Positions 34,257 through 43,869 of a stretch of DNA of 64,000 nucleotides are shown in pieces. Origin of the DNA: HGM13233 sp964478515 (GTDB lineage: Bacteria > Bacillota > Clostridia > Oscillospirales > Ruminococcaceae); NCBI GenBank assembly GCA_964478515.1, contig CAYZIL010000009.1, positions 1 to 64,000 on the forward strand, written 5' to 3'. The position numbers and the translations under genes are program-made. Below the pieces are notes generated by a model. It was not told where the DNA came from. It saw nothing but the letters and a program-made list of their open reading frames with translations, and did no database searches. How positions within the stretch are numbered: the first letter of the stretch is position 1; every line of letters begins with the position of its first letter.

Positions 34257-35225
34257 ATGAAAGAGTTTACAGTTTCCGAAAAAGACGACGGCGAGCGGCT
34301 CAACCGCTGGCTTGCCGACGTTGCGCCGGCTTTACCCGGAGCGATGATGTACCGCTACTTGCGGCTAAAGCGCATTAAGCTCAACGGCAAGCGGGCAGCC
34401 GCCGGCGACCGGCTGCACCGTGGTGACGTTGTTGCACTGTATATCAGCGACGAATTCTTTGTCGGCGCGCCGACGCGTGAATCTTTTATGGCGGCCGGCA
34501 AGGCGCTGAGCGTGGTTTTTGAGGACGCAAATATTGCGCTTTTGTACAAGCCCGCCGGGCTTTCGGTCCACGACGACGACACCGGCAACAGCGACACGCT
34601 GCTGAACCGTTTTTTGCGCTATCTTTTTGAAAAGGGCGAGTACGCCCCGCGCGCCGACGAAAGCTTTACGCCGGCGCTTTGCAACCGGCTTGACCGCGGC
34701 ACCTTCGGCATAGTTATCGCCGCCAAAAATCGCGCCGCGCTTGAGGAAATGAACGCCGCCGTCAAGCGGCGCGACGTGCAAAAATTCTACCTTTGCGCCG
34801 TGCTCGGCAGCGTGACCGCCGCGGCGGAAAAGCGCGCCTTTCTTCTCAAAGACGAAAAAAAGAACCGCGTCAGCGTCTTTGACTCCCCCCGCCCCGGCGC
34901 CAAAGAGATAATCACCCGTTTTCGCCCGCTGCGGCGGCGCGGCGAGCTGACGCTGCTGGAAGTCGAGCTCGTAACCGGCCGCACGCACCAAATAAGAGCC
35001 CACCTCGCCTATCTCGGTTACCCGGTGCTCGGCGACGGCAAATACGGCCGCGGCGACGTCAACCGCCGCTACGGACTGTCACGGCAGGCGCTGTGCGCCT
35101 GGAAGCTGCACTTCAACTTTGCGCGGGACAATTATCCGCTGCTCGCCTACTTGGACCAGCGCGAGTTTTCGCTGCCCGACGTCTGGTTTGTCGACCAACT
35201 GTTTACAAACGAGCGCGGCGACTGA
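34257..35225 (+). CDS. RluA-family pseudouridine synthase (second paralogue)
   Basis: 322 aa. N-terminal S4-like region and RluA catalytic domain. The catalytic Asp is in NRLDRGTFGIVI, where the usual TSG is TFG, and RTHQIRAHLAYLGYPVLGDGKYG is intact. Substrate unknown: RluC-type 23S sites are likely. It differs from the rluD-type copy at 13870. No clear Shine-Dalgarno sequence is present before the ATG at 34257. Plus-strand gene between divergent radC and convergent polC, with a terminator 100 bp after the stop. Confidence 0.88.
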   Translation: MKEFTVSEKDDGERLNRWLADVAPALPGAMMYRYLRLKRIKLNGKRAAAGDRLHRGDVVALYISDEFFVGAPTRESFMAAGKALSVVFEDANIALLYKPAGLSVHDDDTGNSDTLLNRFLRYLFEKGEYAPRADESFTPALCNRLDRGTFGIVIAAKNRAALEEMNAAVKRRDVQKFYLCAVLGSVTAAAEKRAFLLKDEKKNRVSVFDSPRPGAKEIITRFRPLRRRGELTLLEVELVTGRTHQIRAHLAYLGYPVLGDGKYGRGDVNRRYGLSRQALCAWKLHFNFARDNYPLLAYLDQREFSLPDVWFVDQLFTNERGD

Positions 35226-35327
35226 GCAAGTTTACCAGTAGAAAATGCCCGGGTTTGCTGCTGTTTTTTCTGCCTTTGCGCGCCACTGCGCCTTATTTGC
35301 GCGGTGCCGCGAAGTGAACAAATCCCT

Positions 35328-35371
35328 AAAGCAATCGCCGTAAAGGTTTTATCCTTTACGGCGATTGCTTT
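35328..35371 (+). terminator. Bidirectional terminator between rluA-family gene and polC
   Basis: Perfect 19-bp inverted repeat (35328-35346 with 35353-35371, 6-nt loop). On the plus strand it is followed by ATCTTTTCT. It ends 8 bp before the polC stop on the opposite strand and can serve both convergent genes. Confidence 0.85.
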
Positions 35372-35379
35372 ATCTTTTC

Positions 35380-38300
35380 TCAATACAACGTGTACTGGCG
35401 CGATTTCGGCAGCGAGCCGAGCGCGCCGCAGCCGTCCAGCATATCTATTATGCCGGCGCTGATGCCGGGCTCGCCGAGCATCTCGTCGGCGCTGACCCAG
35501 CCGCCCTTTTGCGCGGCGCTGTAAATAGCCTGTGCCTGAGTTTCGCCAACTCCCTTGAGCGCGTCGAAAGGCAGGCGCAGCTTTCCGTCTTCTATCAGGT
35601 ACTTTTTGTAGTGTGAGCGCATCAGGTCTACCGGCAAAAATTCAAACCCGCGGCAGAGCATCTCGTTGACCATCTGTAAAGCTACGTAGGCGTCGTCGTC
35701 CTTGGTTTTGGTCTTGTTGCCCTTGTTGGCGGCGTCAAGCTTGGCGCGCAATTCGTTCAACTTGGCGCGCGCTACTCGTTTGCCGCCGGTTGCGGCCTCG
35801 ACGTCAATGTCCTGTCCGCGCACCGTAAAGTAGGTGGCGTAGAACTCTATCGGCCGATACAGTTTGAACCAGGCGAGCCGTATTGCCGAAATAACATAGG
35901 CGGCGGCGTGCGCCTTGGGGAACATGTATTTTATCTTTTTGCAGCTCTCGATATACCATTCCGGCACACCGCACTCTCGCAGTGTGGCCAGGTGTTCAGG
36001 GGTAAATTTCTGCGCCGCTTTGCCCTTGCGGGTAAATTCCATTATTTCAAAAGCCATTGCCGGCGGCACGCCCTTGTCGGCAAGATACAGCATTATGCTG
36101 TCGCGCGTGCCGATAACGTCACTGATAGTACATGTGCCGTTGGCGATAAGCTCTTGCGCGTTGCCGTTCCAGACATCGGTGCCGTGGGAAAGTCCGGAAA
36201 CCTGCAGCAGGTCGGAAAACTTTTCCGGCCTAGACTCGCTCAGCAGGCCGCCGACAAATGCAGTGCCCATTTCCGGAATGCCGTAGGTGCCTATTTCGGT
36301 GTCAATATCCTCGGGCTTTACGCCCAGAGGTTCGGTAGACGTAAACATCCTAAACACCTGCGGGTCGTTCATCGGCACATCGTCAACGCTCATGCCGGTG
36401 AAATCCTCAAGGTACTTATACATAGTCGGCACCTTGTGGCCGAGCATGTCAAGCTTTAGCAGCGTGTCGTGCATGGAGCGGAAGTCGAAATGGGTGGTTA
36501 TGACGCCGCTGTCGCGCATGTCCGCGGGGTGCTGAACTGGGGTAAAGTCGGTGACGTCGTATCCCTGCGGGACTATGACCATTCCGCCCGGGTGCTGTCC
36601 GGTACTCTTTTTCACGCCGGTGCAGCCGAGGCACAGCCTGTCCTCCTCCGCTTTGCTTACCGTCAGGCCGTTGTTTTCGAGGTATTTTTTTACATAACCA
36701 TAGGCCGAACGCTGTTCCAACGCGGTAATCGTACCGGCTTTAAATACGTTGCTTTTGCCAAACAGCTGCTCGGTATAGCGGTGCGCCCGTCCCTGGTATT
36801 CCGACGAAAAGTTCAGGTCAATATCCGGCGCTTTCTCGCCGTGAAAGCCGAGAAAAGTCTCAAAGGGAATATCGTGACCGTCGCCGCGCAGCAAACAGCC
36901 GCAGTCGGGGCAGTTTTTGGCGGGCAGGTCAAAGCCGGACTCGGCAAGCTGCGGCGCAAACTCTATGTAGCCGCACTCCTTGCAAACATAGTGTGCCGGC
37001 AGCGGGTTGACCTCGGATATACCGATTAGATAAGCGATAAACGACGACCCTACCGAACCGCGCGAGCCGACGTGGTAACCGTCCTCTTCTGACTTTTTTA
37101 CCAGCTTTTCGGCAATTATGTAAAGCACTGAAAAGCCGTTTTTGATTATTGAGTTAAGCTCTTTGTCCTTGCGCTCAACGACCAGCGCCGGCGGCTGTTC
37201 GCCGTATTTATTGCGCATATTTTCGGCGGCCAGCTGTTGCAGCTGCTCCTCCGCGCCTTCTATTGACGGTGTATACGTCCCTTTCGGTATTGGCTCAACG
37301 TCGCCAATAAGCGCCGTAATTTTGGCGGGATTTTCTATTACGACCTCGCGCGCCGCGGCGTCACCGAGATAGGAAAACTCGGCCAGCATCTCGTCAGTGG
37401 TGCGAAAATAGAGCCCCGACTGCTCCTCCGTGTCGTCGAAGCCCAGTATCTGTCTGAACAGCGCCTGCTCCGGCTCAAGGTAATGCACGTCTCCGGTCGC
37501 CACCACCGGCTTGCCGAGCTTTTTGCCCAGCTCGTAAATGCGGCGGTTAAAACTGCGAATTGACTCCTCGTCGGCCACCGTCCCCTCTTTTATGAGGAAA
37601 TCGTTATTTGATACCGGCTGTATCTCAAGGTAATCATACATGTCGGCAATGCGCTCAATGTCGCTTTGAGCCACGCCGCTGACGACGGCGCTGTAAAGCT
37701 CGCCCATGACGCACGCCGAGCCTATCAGCAGACCCTCGCTGTGGGCGCGGATGTTGCTGCGCGTCATGCGCGGCTTGCGGCTGAACGTCTTCAAGTGGCT
37801 GTCGGAAACGAGCTGATATAAGTTTTTAAGTCCCGCGGCATTTTTGACCAACAGTATCATGTGGTAGGGTCGTTGGTGCGCAAAGCCGCGGCCGGTCAGT
37901 TTGACGTTGAGCTGCGAGATAGTCTCAATGCCGCGCTCTTGCAGCATCGGAATCATTTTATTGTAAATGCGCCCGAGCGCCTCGGCGTCGTCACTGGCGC
38001 GGTGATGGTGGAATTTCGGCAGTTCAAGCAGTTCTGTCACGGCGTCAAGGGTGAATTTTTTGGCCTGCGGAAAAAGCGTTTGGCTCAGCTGCAGCGTGTC
38101 TATATATGTCAACTGCCGGTCAATTCCCTGCCGCTCGAGCGCGGCGGCAATAAACAGGGCGTCGAAAAGATGGGCGTTGTGCGCCATCAGCGGCCGGTCA
38201 CCTGCGAAAGCTAAAAAGCTTTCCAGCGCCTCGCGCTCGTGCGGCGCGCCGCGCACGTCGTTGTTGGTAATGCCGTGTATTTTCGTACTGCTTTCCGGTA

Positions 38301-39732
38301 TATTTCGCTGCGGGTCGACATAGGTGCAGAAACTCTCGCCTGTCTTGCCGCCGCTGACAACGACGGCGCCTATTTCAATTATTCGGTCCATGCGGCTTGA
38401 AAGGCCTGTCGTCTCCAGGTCGAACACGACTATTTCGCCTGTCAGCGCGGCGTCTGCGCTGCCGTAAACCACCGTCGTGGTGTCGTCAACATAGTAGGCC
38501 TCGCAGCCGTATATCACCTTAAAGTCGACGCCCGCCTTGCGCTTTTTTTCAAGCACGCTTTGCGCTTTCGGAAAGGACTGCAGCACGCCGTGGTCGGTTA
38601 TTGCCACCGCTTTGTGCCCGAAGCGCAGCGCCGTTTCAATAACGTCCTCCACGTCCGGCAGCGCGTCCATCTGCGACATATTGGTGTGCAGGTGCAGCTC
38701 GGTGCGCTTGTCCGCGGCCGTATCCTTGCGCCGCTTGCGCTCGACTTTTATTATGTCGCGCGGCGTCATGCAAAGGTCTTTTAAATAGCGGTCAAACATG
38801 TAGTCGCCGCACACACATACCGTGTCGCCGACAGCTATGGAGCTCAGCGCCTTATATTCCGCCGCGTCGACAAATTTCCGCAGCGAAATTGAGTCGCTGT
38901 AGTCGGTGAGTTCCATTGTGAAAATCTTGTTGCCGCGGCGCGTTTCGGTGATCTCGCAGGCAAAAACAACGCCGATGACCGTGTATTTTCCCGGCTCGCC
39001 GGCCAGTGTGACAATCTTCTGGGCGCTCTTCAGCGACGGCTTTTTACCTATTACCGGAACATATCCGTCGCCGGCAAGTTCAATAATTTTGCTGGAAAGA
39101 TCGCTCTGATTGAGCTTTTTGCCGCCGCCGGTCTTTACGCTTTCCACCGCTTTTTGGGGCACAGCGGGCTTATTTGCCGCCTTGGGCGGCATTTTTTCCG
39201 CATGTTCGGCCGGTTTTGCCGCGCCGACAGACGCCGGCTCAAGCACCGCCGGCTTTATTTTGACAGACTCGTCGCCGACGAGCACCAGCACTCGCCCGCT
39301 CTTGAAAACTGCGGCGTACTGCTGGGCAAACATCCTCTCAATGTCCATTTTCTTCAGTATGTTCACCACACCCGGCAGCACGCCTACTTCAAAGCGGTCG
39401 TTAAAGCAGTTTAGTGAGCACTCGTTGAAAAAGCCGTTTATCGGCACGCCCTGACGGGTCAGCAGGTCAATTATGTACGCAAAAGCCTCGCGTTCGGGCG
39501 GCTCGCAATCAAAGCTGAACTGCATTTCTACGCTGTAATTGTTGCAGCGGCGGCGCAGGTTGCTGGTTATCTTGTCCGGCAGGTGCGTCAAAAAAACAGA
39601 GCCGCAAAGTTTTATGCGCAGGCATTTTGCGGCTTTGTCAAGCTCAACGCCGCACACCTTTACGCTGCGCGGCTCAAGTTCGTCTATTTCATTTTGAATG
39701 TTTTCAAAAAGCTCCTCTATGTATGCCGACAT
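35380..39732 (-). CDS. polC: DNA polymerase III PolC-type alpha subunit
   Basis: 1450 aa, the usual Gram-positive PolC size. Order: N-terminal domains (about 1-230), OB fold (about 245-325, TMELTDYSD), PHP domain starting ELHLHTNMSQMDALPD, an inserted DEDD exonuclease (VFDLETTGL about residue 433), the rest of PHP, then the polymerase with a zinc cluster (CKECG...CPDCG), catalytic PDIDLNFS, and fingers/thumb to the C terminus. It replicates the chromosome with intrinsic proofreading. Start ATG is 6 bp after the ispG stop with GAGAGG just upstream. Last gene of the pyrH-to-polC run. Confidence 0.97.
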   Translation of the reverse strand: MSAYIEELFENIQNEIDELEPRSVKVCGVELDKAAKCLRIKLCGSVFLTHLPDKITSNLRRRCNNYSVEMQFSFDCEPPEREAFAYIIDLLTRQGVPINGFFNECSLNCFNDRFEVGVLPGVVNILKKMDIERMFAQQYAAVFKSGRVLVLVGDESVKIKPAVLEPASVGAAKPAEHAEKMPPKAANKPAVPQKAVESVKTGGGKKLNQSDLSSKIIELAGDGYVPVIGKKPSLKSAQKIVTLAGEPGKYTVIGVVFACEITETRRGNKIFTMELTDYSDSISLRKFVDAAEYKALSSIAVGDTVCVCGDYMFDRYLKDLCMTPRDIIKVERKRRKDTAADKRTELHLHTNMSQMDALPDVEDVIETALRFGHKAVAITDHGVLQSFPKAQSVLEKKRKAGVDFKVIYGCEAYYVDDTTTVVYGSADAALTGEIVVFDLETTGLSSRMDRIIEIGAVVVSGGKTGESFCTYVDPQRNIPESSTKIHGITNNDVRGAPHEREALESFLAFAGDRPLMAHNAHLFDALFIAAALERQGIDRQLTYIDTLQLSQTLFPQAKKFTLDAVTELLELPKFHHHRASDDAEALGRIYNKMIPMLQERGIETISQLNVKLTGRGFAHQRPYHMILLVKNAAGLKNLYQLVSDSHLKTFSRKPRMTRSNIRAHSEGLLIGSACVMGELYSAVVSGVAQSDIERIADMYDYLEIQPVSNNDFLIKEGTVADEESIRSFNRRIYELGKKLGKPVVATGDVHYLEPEQALFRQILGFDDTEEQSGLYFRTTDEMLAEFSYLGDAAAREVVIENPAKITALIGDVEPIPKGTYTPSIEGAEEQLQQLAAENMRNKYGEQPPALVVERKDKELNSIIKNGFSVLYIIAEKLVKKSEEDGYHVGSRGSVGSSFIAYLIGISEVNPLPAHYVCKECGYIEFAPQLAESGFDLPAKNCPDCGCLLRGDGHDIPFETFLGFHGEKAPDIDLNFSSEYQGRAHRYTEQLFGKSNVFKAGTITALEQRSAYGYVKKYLENNGLTVSKAEEDRLCLGCTGVKKSTGQHPGGMVIVPQGYDVTDFTPVQHPADMRDSGVITTHFDFRSMHDTLLKLDMLGHKVPTMYKYLEDFTGMSVDDVPMNDPQVFRMFTSTEPLGVKPEDIDTEIGTYGIPEMGTAFVGGLLSESRPEKFSDLLQVSGLSHGTDVWNGNAQELIANGTCTISDVIGTRDSIMLYLADKGVPPAMAFEIMEFTRKGKAAQKFTPEHLATLRECGVPEWYIESCKKIKYMFPKAHAAAYVISAIRLAWFKLYRPIEFYATYFTVRGQDIDVEAATGGKRVARAKLNELRAKLDAANKGNKTKTKDDDAYVALQMVNEMLCRGFEFLPVDLMRSHYKKYLIEDGKLRLPFDALKGVGETQAQAIYSAAQKGGWVSADEMLGEPGISAGIIDMLDGCGALGSLPKSRQYTLY

Positions 39733-39738
39733 TGCCTC

Positions 39739-40776
39739 TCACACCATTTTCTCTATCTCACTCATCAATTGGCCGACAATGTCACCGCTTATTTTGCCGA
39801 CTATCTCGCCCTTTTTGAACAGCACCGCACACTCGCGGCCTCCGGCTATGCCAATATCCGCGTTGCCGGCCTCGCCCGGACCGTTTACTACACAGCCCAT
39901 CACGGCTATTTTCAATTTCTTCTTTATGCCCGCCGTGCGCCGCTCAATCTCGTTGGCTATTGACACCAGGTCAATTTGCGTGCGCCCGCAGGTGGGACAG
40001 GATATTATCTCCACGCCCTCTTTGTTGAGGCCGACAGCCTTCAGTATTTCCCGTCCGGCGGCAACCTCCTCAAGCGGGTCGCCGCTGAGCGAGACGCGAA
40101 TTGTGTCACCTATACCACGCAGCAGCAGCGCGCCAATGCCCACCGCGGATTTTACCGTGCCGCTGCGCAGCGTGCCCGCTTCGGTTACGCCGAGATGCAA
40201 GGGATAGGCGCAGCGCTGCGAAATAAGCTCGTACCCCTCGACCATCATGCGCACGTCTGATGATTTTATAGAAATTACAATGTCGTCAAAACCGAATTTT
40301 TCCAAAAGGGCTACGTCATATAGAGCGCTGTCCACCAGCGCCGCAGCGCATATTCTGCCGTATTTCGCCAGCGAGTCCTTGTTGAGCGAGCCGGAATTGA
40401 CGCCGACACGAATGGGCACACCGGCGGCGCGGCAGCAGTCGGCAACGGCCTTCACTCGGTCGTCTGCGCCGATATTGCCGGGGTTGATGCGGATTTTGTC
40501 CGCGCCGGCAGCGACGCTTTCCATCGCCAGGCGGTAGTCGAAATGTATGTCAGCTACGACAGGTATGCTCAGCGACTTTTTCAGCGCGCTGATGAGTTTT
40601 ACCGACTCCATGTCGGGCACTGCGGCACGGATAATTTCGCAGCCCGCGCTTTGCAGTGTCAGCGCCTGTTTTATATTTCCCTCAATGTCGTGTGCCGGGA
40701 CGTTGAGCATGGACTGTACGCTGACGTCGGCGCCGCCGCCTATTTTGACACTGCCGACCGTTACTTGTTTTGTCAT
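39739..40776 (-). CDS. ispG: 4-hydroxy-3-methylbut-2-enyl diphosphate synthase
   Basis: 345 aa Fe-S enzyme of the non-mevalonate isoprenoid pathway that makes HMBPP from MEcPP. N-terminal TIM barrel (VQSMLNVPAHD, RINPGN) and C-terminal reductase domain with cluster cysteines SCPTCGRTQ and GCVVNGPGEA. The ATG at 40776 has GGTGAG 5 nt upstream. Dxr is encoded two genes earlier, so two MEP-pathway steps are in one operon; electrons are expected from ferredoxin or flavodoxin. Confidence 0.96.
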   Translation of the reverse strand: MTKQVTVGSVKIGGGADVSVQSMLNVPAHDIEGNIKQALTLQSAGCEIIRAAVPDMESVKLISALKKSLSIPVVADIHFDYRLAMESVAAGADKIRINPGNIGADDRVKAVADCCRAAGVPIRVGVNSGSLNKDSLAKYGRICAAALVDSALYDVALLEKFGFDDIVISIKSSDVRMMVEGYELISQRCAYPLHLGVTEAGTLRSGTVKSAVGIGALLLRGIGDTIRVSLSGDPLEEVAAGREILKAVGLNKEGVEIISCPTCGRTQIDLVSIANEIERRTAGIKKKLKIAVMGCVVNGPGEAGNADIGIAGGRECAVLFKKGEIVGKISGDIVGQLMSEIEKMV

Positions 40777-40781
40777 TCCAC

Positions 40782-41819
40782 TCACCCGAAAAGTTTGGTA
40801 ATATCGTTGTATGTTACCGCGACCATCAGCAGCATAAGCAGCGCCAGACCTGCTATGTTTATTAGGCCCTCGTATTTTTGCGGCAATTTTTTGCGCGTCA
40901 CTCCCTCTACCAGCAGCAGCACAAGGCGGCCGCCGTCAAGCGCCGGGAACGGCAGCAGGTTGACTATGCCGAGGTTGATTGAGATAAACGCCATTAAATT
41001 CGCAATGCTCTTTATACCGTACGACGCCGCGGTGCCGATAGCCGAAACTATGCCCACCGGTCCCGAAAGCTGGTTAAAAGCGACGTTACCCGTGATAAGG
41101 TCAAAAATTGAGACATATATCAGCCGCATCGTTGAAAGGGTTTCGCGCAGCGCCTCGCCCAGCACAGTGCCGAACGTTTTGGCAATTGGATAGACAGTGA
41201 AATCTATTTGTATCGACGTCGTGCCGTCTTCAGCCGTGACGGTACCAAAACGAAAATCGTTCAGCTCGACTTGCTCGCCGTCGCGAATGACAACGACGTC
41301 GGCCACGCCGTCGTCGACGCGCATCATCTCATAGATAATATCGTTGGCAACATAGAGCCTGCGGCCGTTTATTGAGTAAAACGTGTCGCCCACTTCCAAG
41401 CCCGATTCCTGGGTAACTGCGCCGTCGTAAAAGTTGCTGACAGTCTTGCTGGTAATAGCGGAGTCGGAGCAAACCAATATGCACAGCACAGTAAAGCCCA
41501 GCACCAGGTTCATAAAGGCGCCGGCCACTATAATAATCACTCTGTTGAGCAGCGGCGCTTTGCCGAACGAGTGCTCCGACTCGGAGTCTTCGTCCTCGCC
41601 CTCCATGGCGCAAAAGCCCCCAATAGGCAGCGCGCGCAAGGAATACCAGGTCTCGCCGTTTTTGCTCTTGAAACGGAATATTGTCGGCCCCATGCCGAGC
41701 GCAAATTCGTTGACCGCAACGCCGCTTATCCTGGCAGCCAAAAAATGGCCCAGCTCATGCAGAAATATAATCAGCCCAAATATTACGACCGAGGCTATTA
41801 TTGTCGTCAGTACAGACAT
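40782..41819 (-). CDS. rseP: RIP metalloprotease RseP (site-2 protease)
   Basis: 345 aa intramembrane zinc protease. HELGH at about residues 21-25 in the first helix, one PDZ domain in the middle (ESGLEVGDTFYSINGRRLY), and NLLPFPALDGGR carrying the third metal ligand. The role is regulated cleavage of membrane proteins such as anti-sigma factors or leftover signal peptides. GGAGAG precedes the ATG. It sits between dxr and ispG as in many Clostridia. It is distinct from the SpoIVFB-like M50 protease at 7223. Confidence 0.95.
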   Translation of the reverse strand: MSVLTTIIASVVIFGLIIFLHELGHFLAARISGVAVNEFALGMGPTIFRFKSKNGETWYSLRALPIGGFCAMEGEDEDSESEHSFGKAPLLNRVIIIVAGAFMNLVLGFTVLCILVCSDSAITSKTVSNFYDGAVTQESGLEVGDTFYSINGRRLYVANDIIYEMMRVDDGVADVVVIRDGEQVELNDFRFGTVTAEDGTTSIQIDFTVYPIAKTFGTVLGEALRETLSTMRLIYVSIFDLITGNVAFNQLSGPVGIVSAIGTAASYGIKSIANLMAFISINLGIVNLLPFPALDGGRLVLLLVEGVTRKKLPQKYEGLINIAGLALLMLLMVAVTYNDITKLFG

Positions 41820-41830
41820 ATTCTCTCCGT

Positions 41831-42979
41831 TCAGTTGTATCTTGCCGCCACAGCGGCACGGGTGTCGGCGTCGGCCGCCAGAACGTCCGCAAGCGTGTAG
41901 TCGGTCGCTTTGGGCGCCGAGTCCACCGCCGCGCCGACTACGGCGCCTATATCGAGAAAACTTATGCGGTCGTCAAGAAACAGCGCCACGGCCGCTTCGT
42001 TAGCCGCATTGGCAACACACGGTGCGAGCCCCCCGGTCTCAGCCGCCCTTTTACACGCGCCAAGGCAGGCAAATGTCTGCTCGTCGGCGTCGGCAAACGT
42101 CAGCTCGCCCAGCGCCGCGATGTTCAGCGGGCTTTCCGGCGACGGCAGCCGCTCAGGGTATGTCAGCGCGTACTGTATCGGCAAGCGCATATCCGGCAAT
42201 CCAAGTTGCGCGAGCACCGAATTGTCGGCAAATTCCACCATAGAGTGGACTATGCTTTGCCGGTGCACTGTAACAACAATGTCCTCAACACCCAGACCGA
42301 AAAGCCACATTGCCTCAATAACTTCGAGACCCTTGTTCATCAGCGTGGCGCTGTCTATGGTAATCTTTCGACCCATCTTCCAGGTAGGGTGCTTGAGAGC
42401 GTCCTCTTTTTTCACCGCGGCAAGCTGCGCGCGATTGTAACCGAAAAAAGGTCCGCCGGAAGCCGTCAAGAAAATCCTTTTGAGCGTCTTGGCGCTGTGC
42501 GGGTCCTGAAGGCACTGGAATATTGCACTGTGCTCGCTGTCCACCGGCAGCAGTTTTACGCCCTTTTCGCGACAGCGCTCGGTTACGATGCGGCCGGCCG
42601 CGACAAGTGTCTCCTTGTTGGCAAGCGCAATATCTTTGCCCGCGTCTATTGCTGCGAGCGTCGGCGACAGCCCGGCAATGCCGACCACGGAATTGAGTAC
42701 CGTGTCGCACCCGGGTAAACTCGCTATCTCACACAGGCCCTCGGCGCCGGCAAGAACTTTTATGCTGGTGGGCGCCAGCGCTATTTTCAGCAGCTTTGCC
42801 GCGTTTTCGTCAACAACACAGACGTGCGCGGGTTTGAACTCGAGCGCCTGCCGCTCCAGCAAATCAATATTGCTGTGGGCGGATATGGCGCTCACGTTTA
42901 TGCCCAGCTTGCTGACCAGCGACAGCGTTTGCGTGCCGATTGAGCCGGTTGAGCCGAGCAGACAGAGATTTTCAGTCAT
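41831..42979 (-). CDS. dxr: 1-deoxy-D-xylulose-5-phosphate reductoisomerase
   Basis: 382 aa. NADPH-binding GSTGSIGTQTL, LANKETLVAAG, metal and substrate motif SEHSAIFQCL and ASGGPFF are all present. It catalyses the first committed MEP-pathway step, DXP to MEP. GAGG lies before the ATG. Located between cdsA and rseP, so isoprenoid precursor synthesis is linked with undecaprenyl (uppS) and phospholipid (cdsA) synthesis. Confidence 0.97.
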   Translation of the reverse strand: MTENLCLLGSTGSIGTQTLSLVSKLGINVSAISAHSNIDLLERQALEFKPAHVCVVDENAAKLLKIALAPTSIKVLAGAEGLCEIASLPGCDTVLNSVVGIAGLSPTLAAIDAGKDIALANKETLVAAGRIVTERCREKGVKLLPVDSEHSAIFQCLQDPHSAKTLKRIFLTASGGPFFGYNRAQLAAVKKEDALKHPTWKMGRKITIDSATLMNKGLEVIEAMWLFGLGVEDIVVTVHRQSIVHSMVEFADNSVLAQLGLPDMRLPIQYALTYPERLPSPESPLNIAALGELTFADADEQTFACLGACKRAAETGGLAPCVANAANEAAVALFLDDRISFLDIGAVVGAAVDSAPKATDYTLADVLAADADTRAAVAARYN

Positions 42980-43011
42980 TGACAGCCTCGAATAAAATTA
43001 TGCCTTTTATG

Positions 43012-43869
43012 CTACATCATATACCTGAAAAGATAGACAAAATACAGCGCCGTTACGGGGATACAAAAGCTGACGCTGTCCAGGCGGTCCATTGCGCCGC
43101 CGTGTCCGGGCATGATGTTGCCGAAATCTTTAATGCCGCAGCGCCGTTTGACAGCCGAGGCACTCAAGTCGCCCAGCATACCGACGCCGGCGCACAGCAC
43201 TCCCAGCAAAATAACTGCGGAATAAAGGCCAAGCGCATTTGCCTGTGCCAGTCTGCCGAGCTTGAACGCCGGAAAAAGCGAGTAAATAAAAAGGCACAGC
43301 GAACTGTACAGCGGCGCAAAGGCCACTGCTCCCACCGCGCCGGCAACGGTCTTGTTGGGGCTAATTTCGGGGCACAGCTTGCGCTTGCCGAATGCCCTGC
43401 CGACAAAATAGGCAAACAGGTCGCCCAGCAGCGGAAATGCTATGGATACAAAGAAGATAAACAGCATGTCGCTGCCGCTGTCGGCAAAATGCACGCGCAT
43501 ATACAGCCAGCAGAACATGCCCATGTCGTACAGCATAGTCATAGCGTAAATTACGGCCGCGTCGCCAATGTTGACGGCCTTGTGGTACAGCATTGCCACG
43601 CAGAAAAACAGCACTGTGAAAAGTATCATCAGCGCCGCCAAATGCTCAAGCAGCGTCGCGGTGGAAAGAAGTGTGAGCAGCGCCGCATATCCGGCACACA
43701 GCACCATCAGTCCGACAGCATTGCGCGCTTTGTGCGCTCCGAAAAGTTCCCACTCGCACAGCAGTATAATCGCCAGCAACAGTATGTTCAGCGCGTAGGT
43801 GTCAAAAAGCACCATCGCCAACGCCAGCACTGCCAACCCGCCGAGCGCGGAAATAAACCTCTGTTTCAT
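43012..43869 (-). CDS. cdsA: Phosphatidate cytidylyltransferase
   Basis: 285 aa polytopic membrane enzyme forming CDP-diacylglycerol from phosphatidate and CTP. The family signature near the C terminus is KDFGNIMPGHGGAMDRLDS, with the upstream SPNKT and KRRCGIKD elements. About eight helices. The start ATG overlaps the uppS stop (TAATG). CDP-DAG feeds phosphatidylglycerol and other phospholipids. Confidence 0.95.
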   Translation of the reverse strand: MKQRFISALGGLAVLALAMVLFDTYALNILLLAIILLCEWELFGAHKARNAVGLMVLCAGYAALLTLLSTATLLEHLAALMILFTVLFFCVAMLYHKAVNIGDAAVIYAMTMLYDMGMFCWLYMRVHFADSGSDMLFIFFVSIAFPLLGDLFAYFVGRAFGKRKLCPEISPNKTVAGAVGAVAFAPLYSSLCLFIYSLFPAFKLGRLAQANALGLYSAVILLGVLCAGVGMLGDLSASAVKRRCGIKDFGNIMPGHGGAMDRLDSVSFCIPVTALYFVYLFRYMM

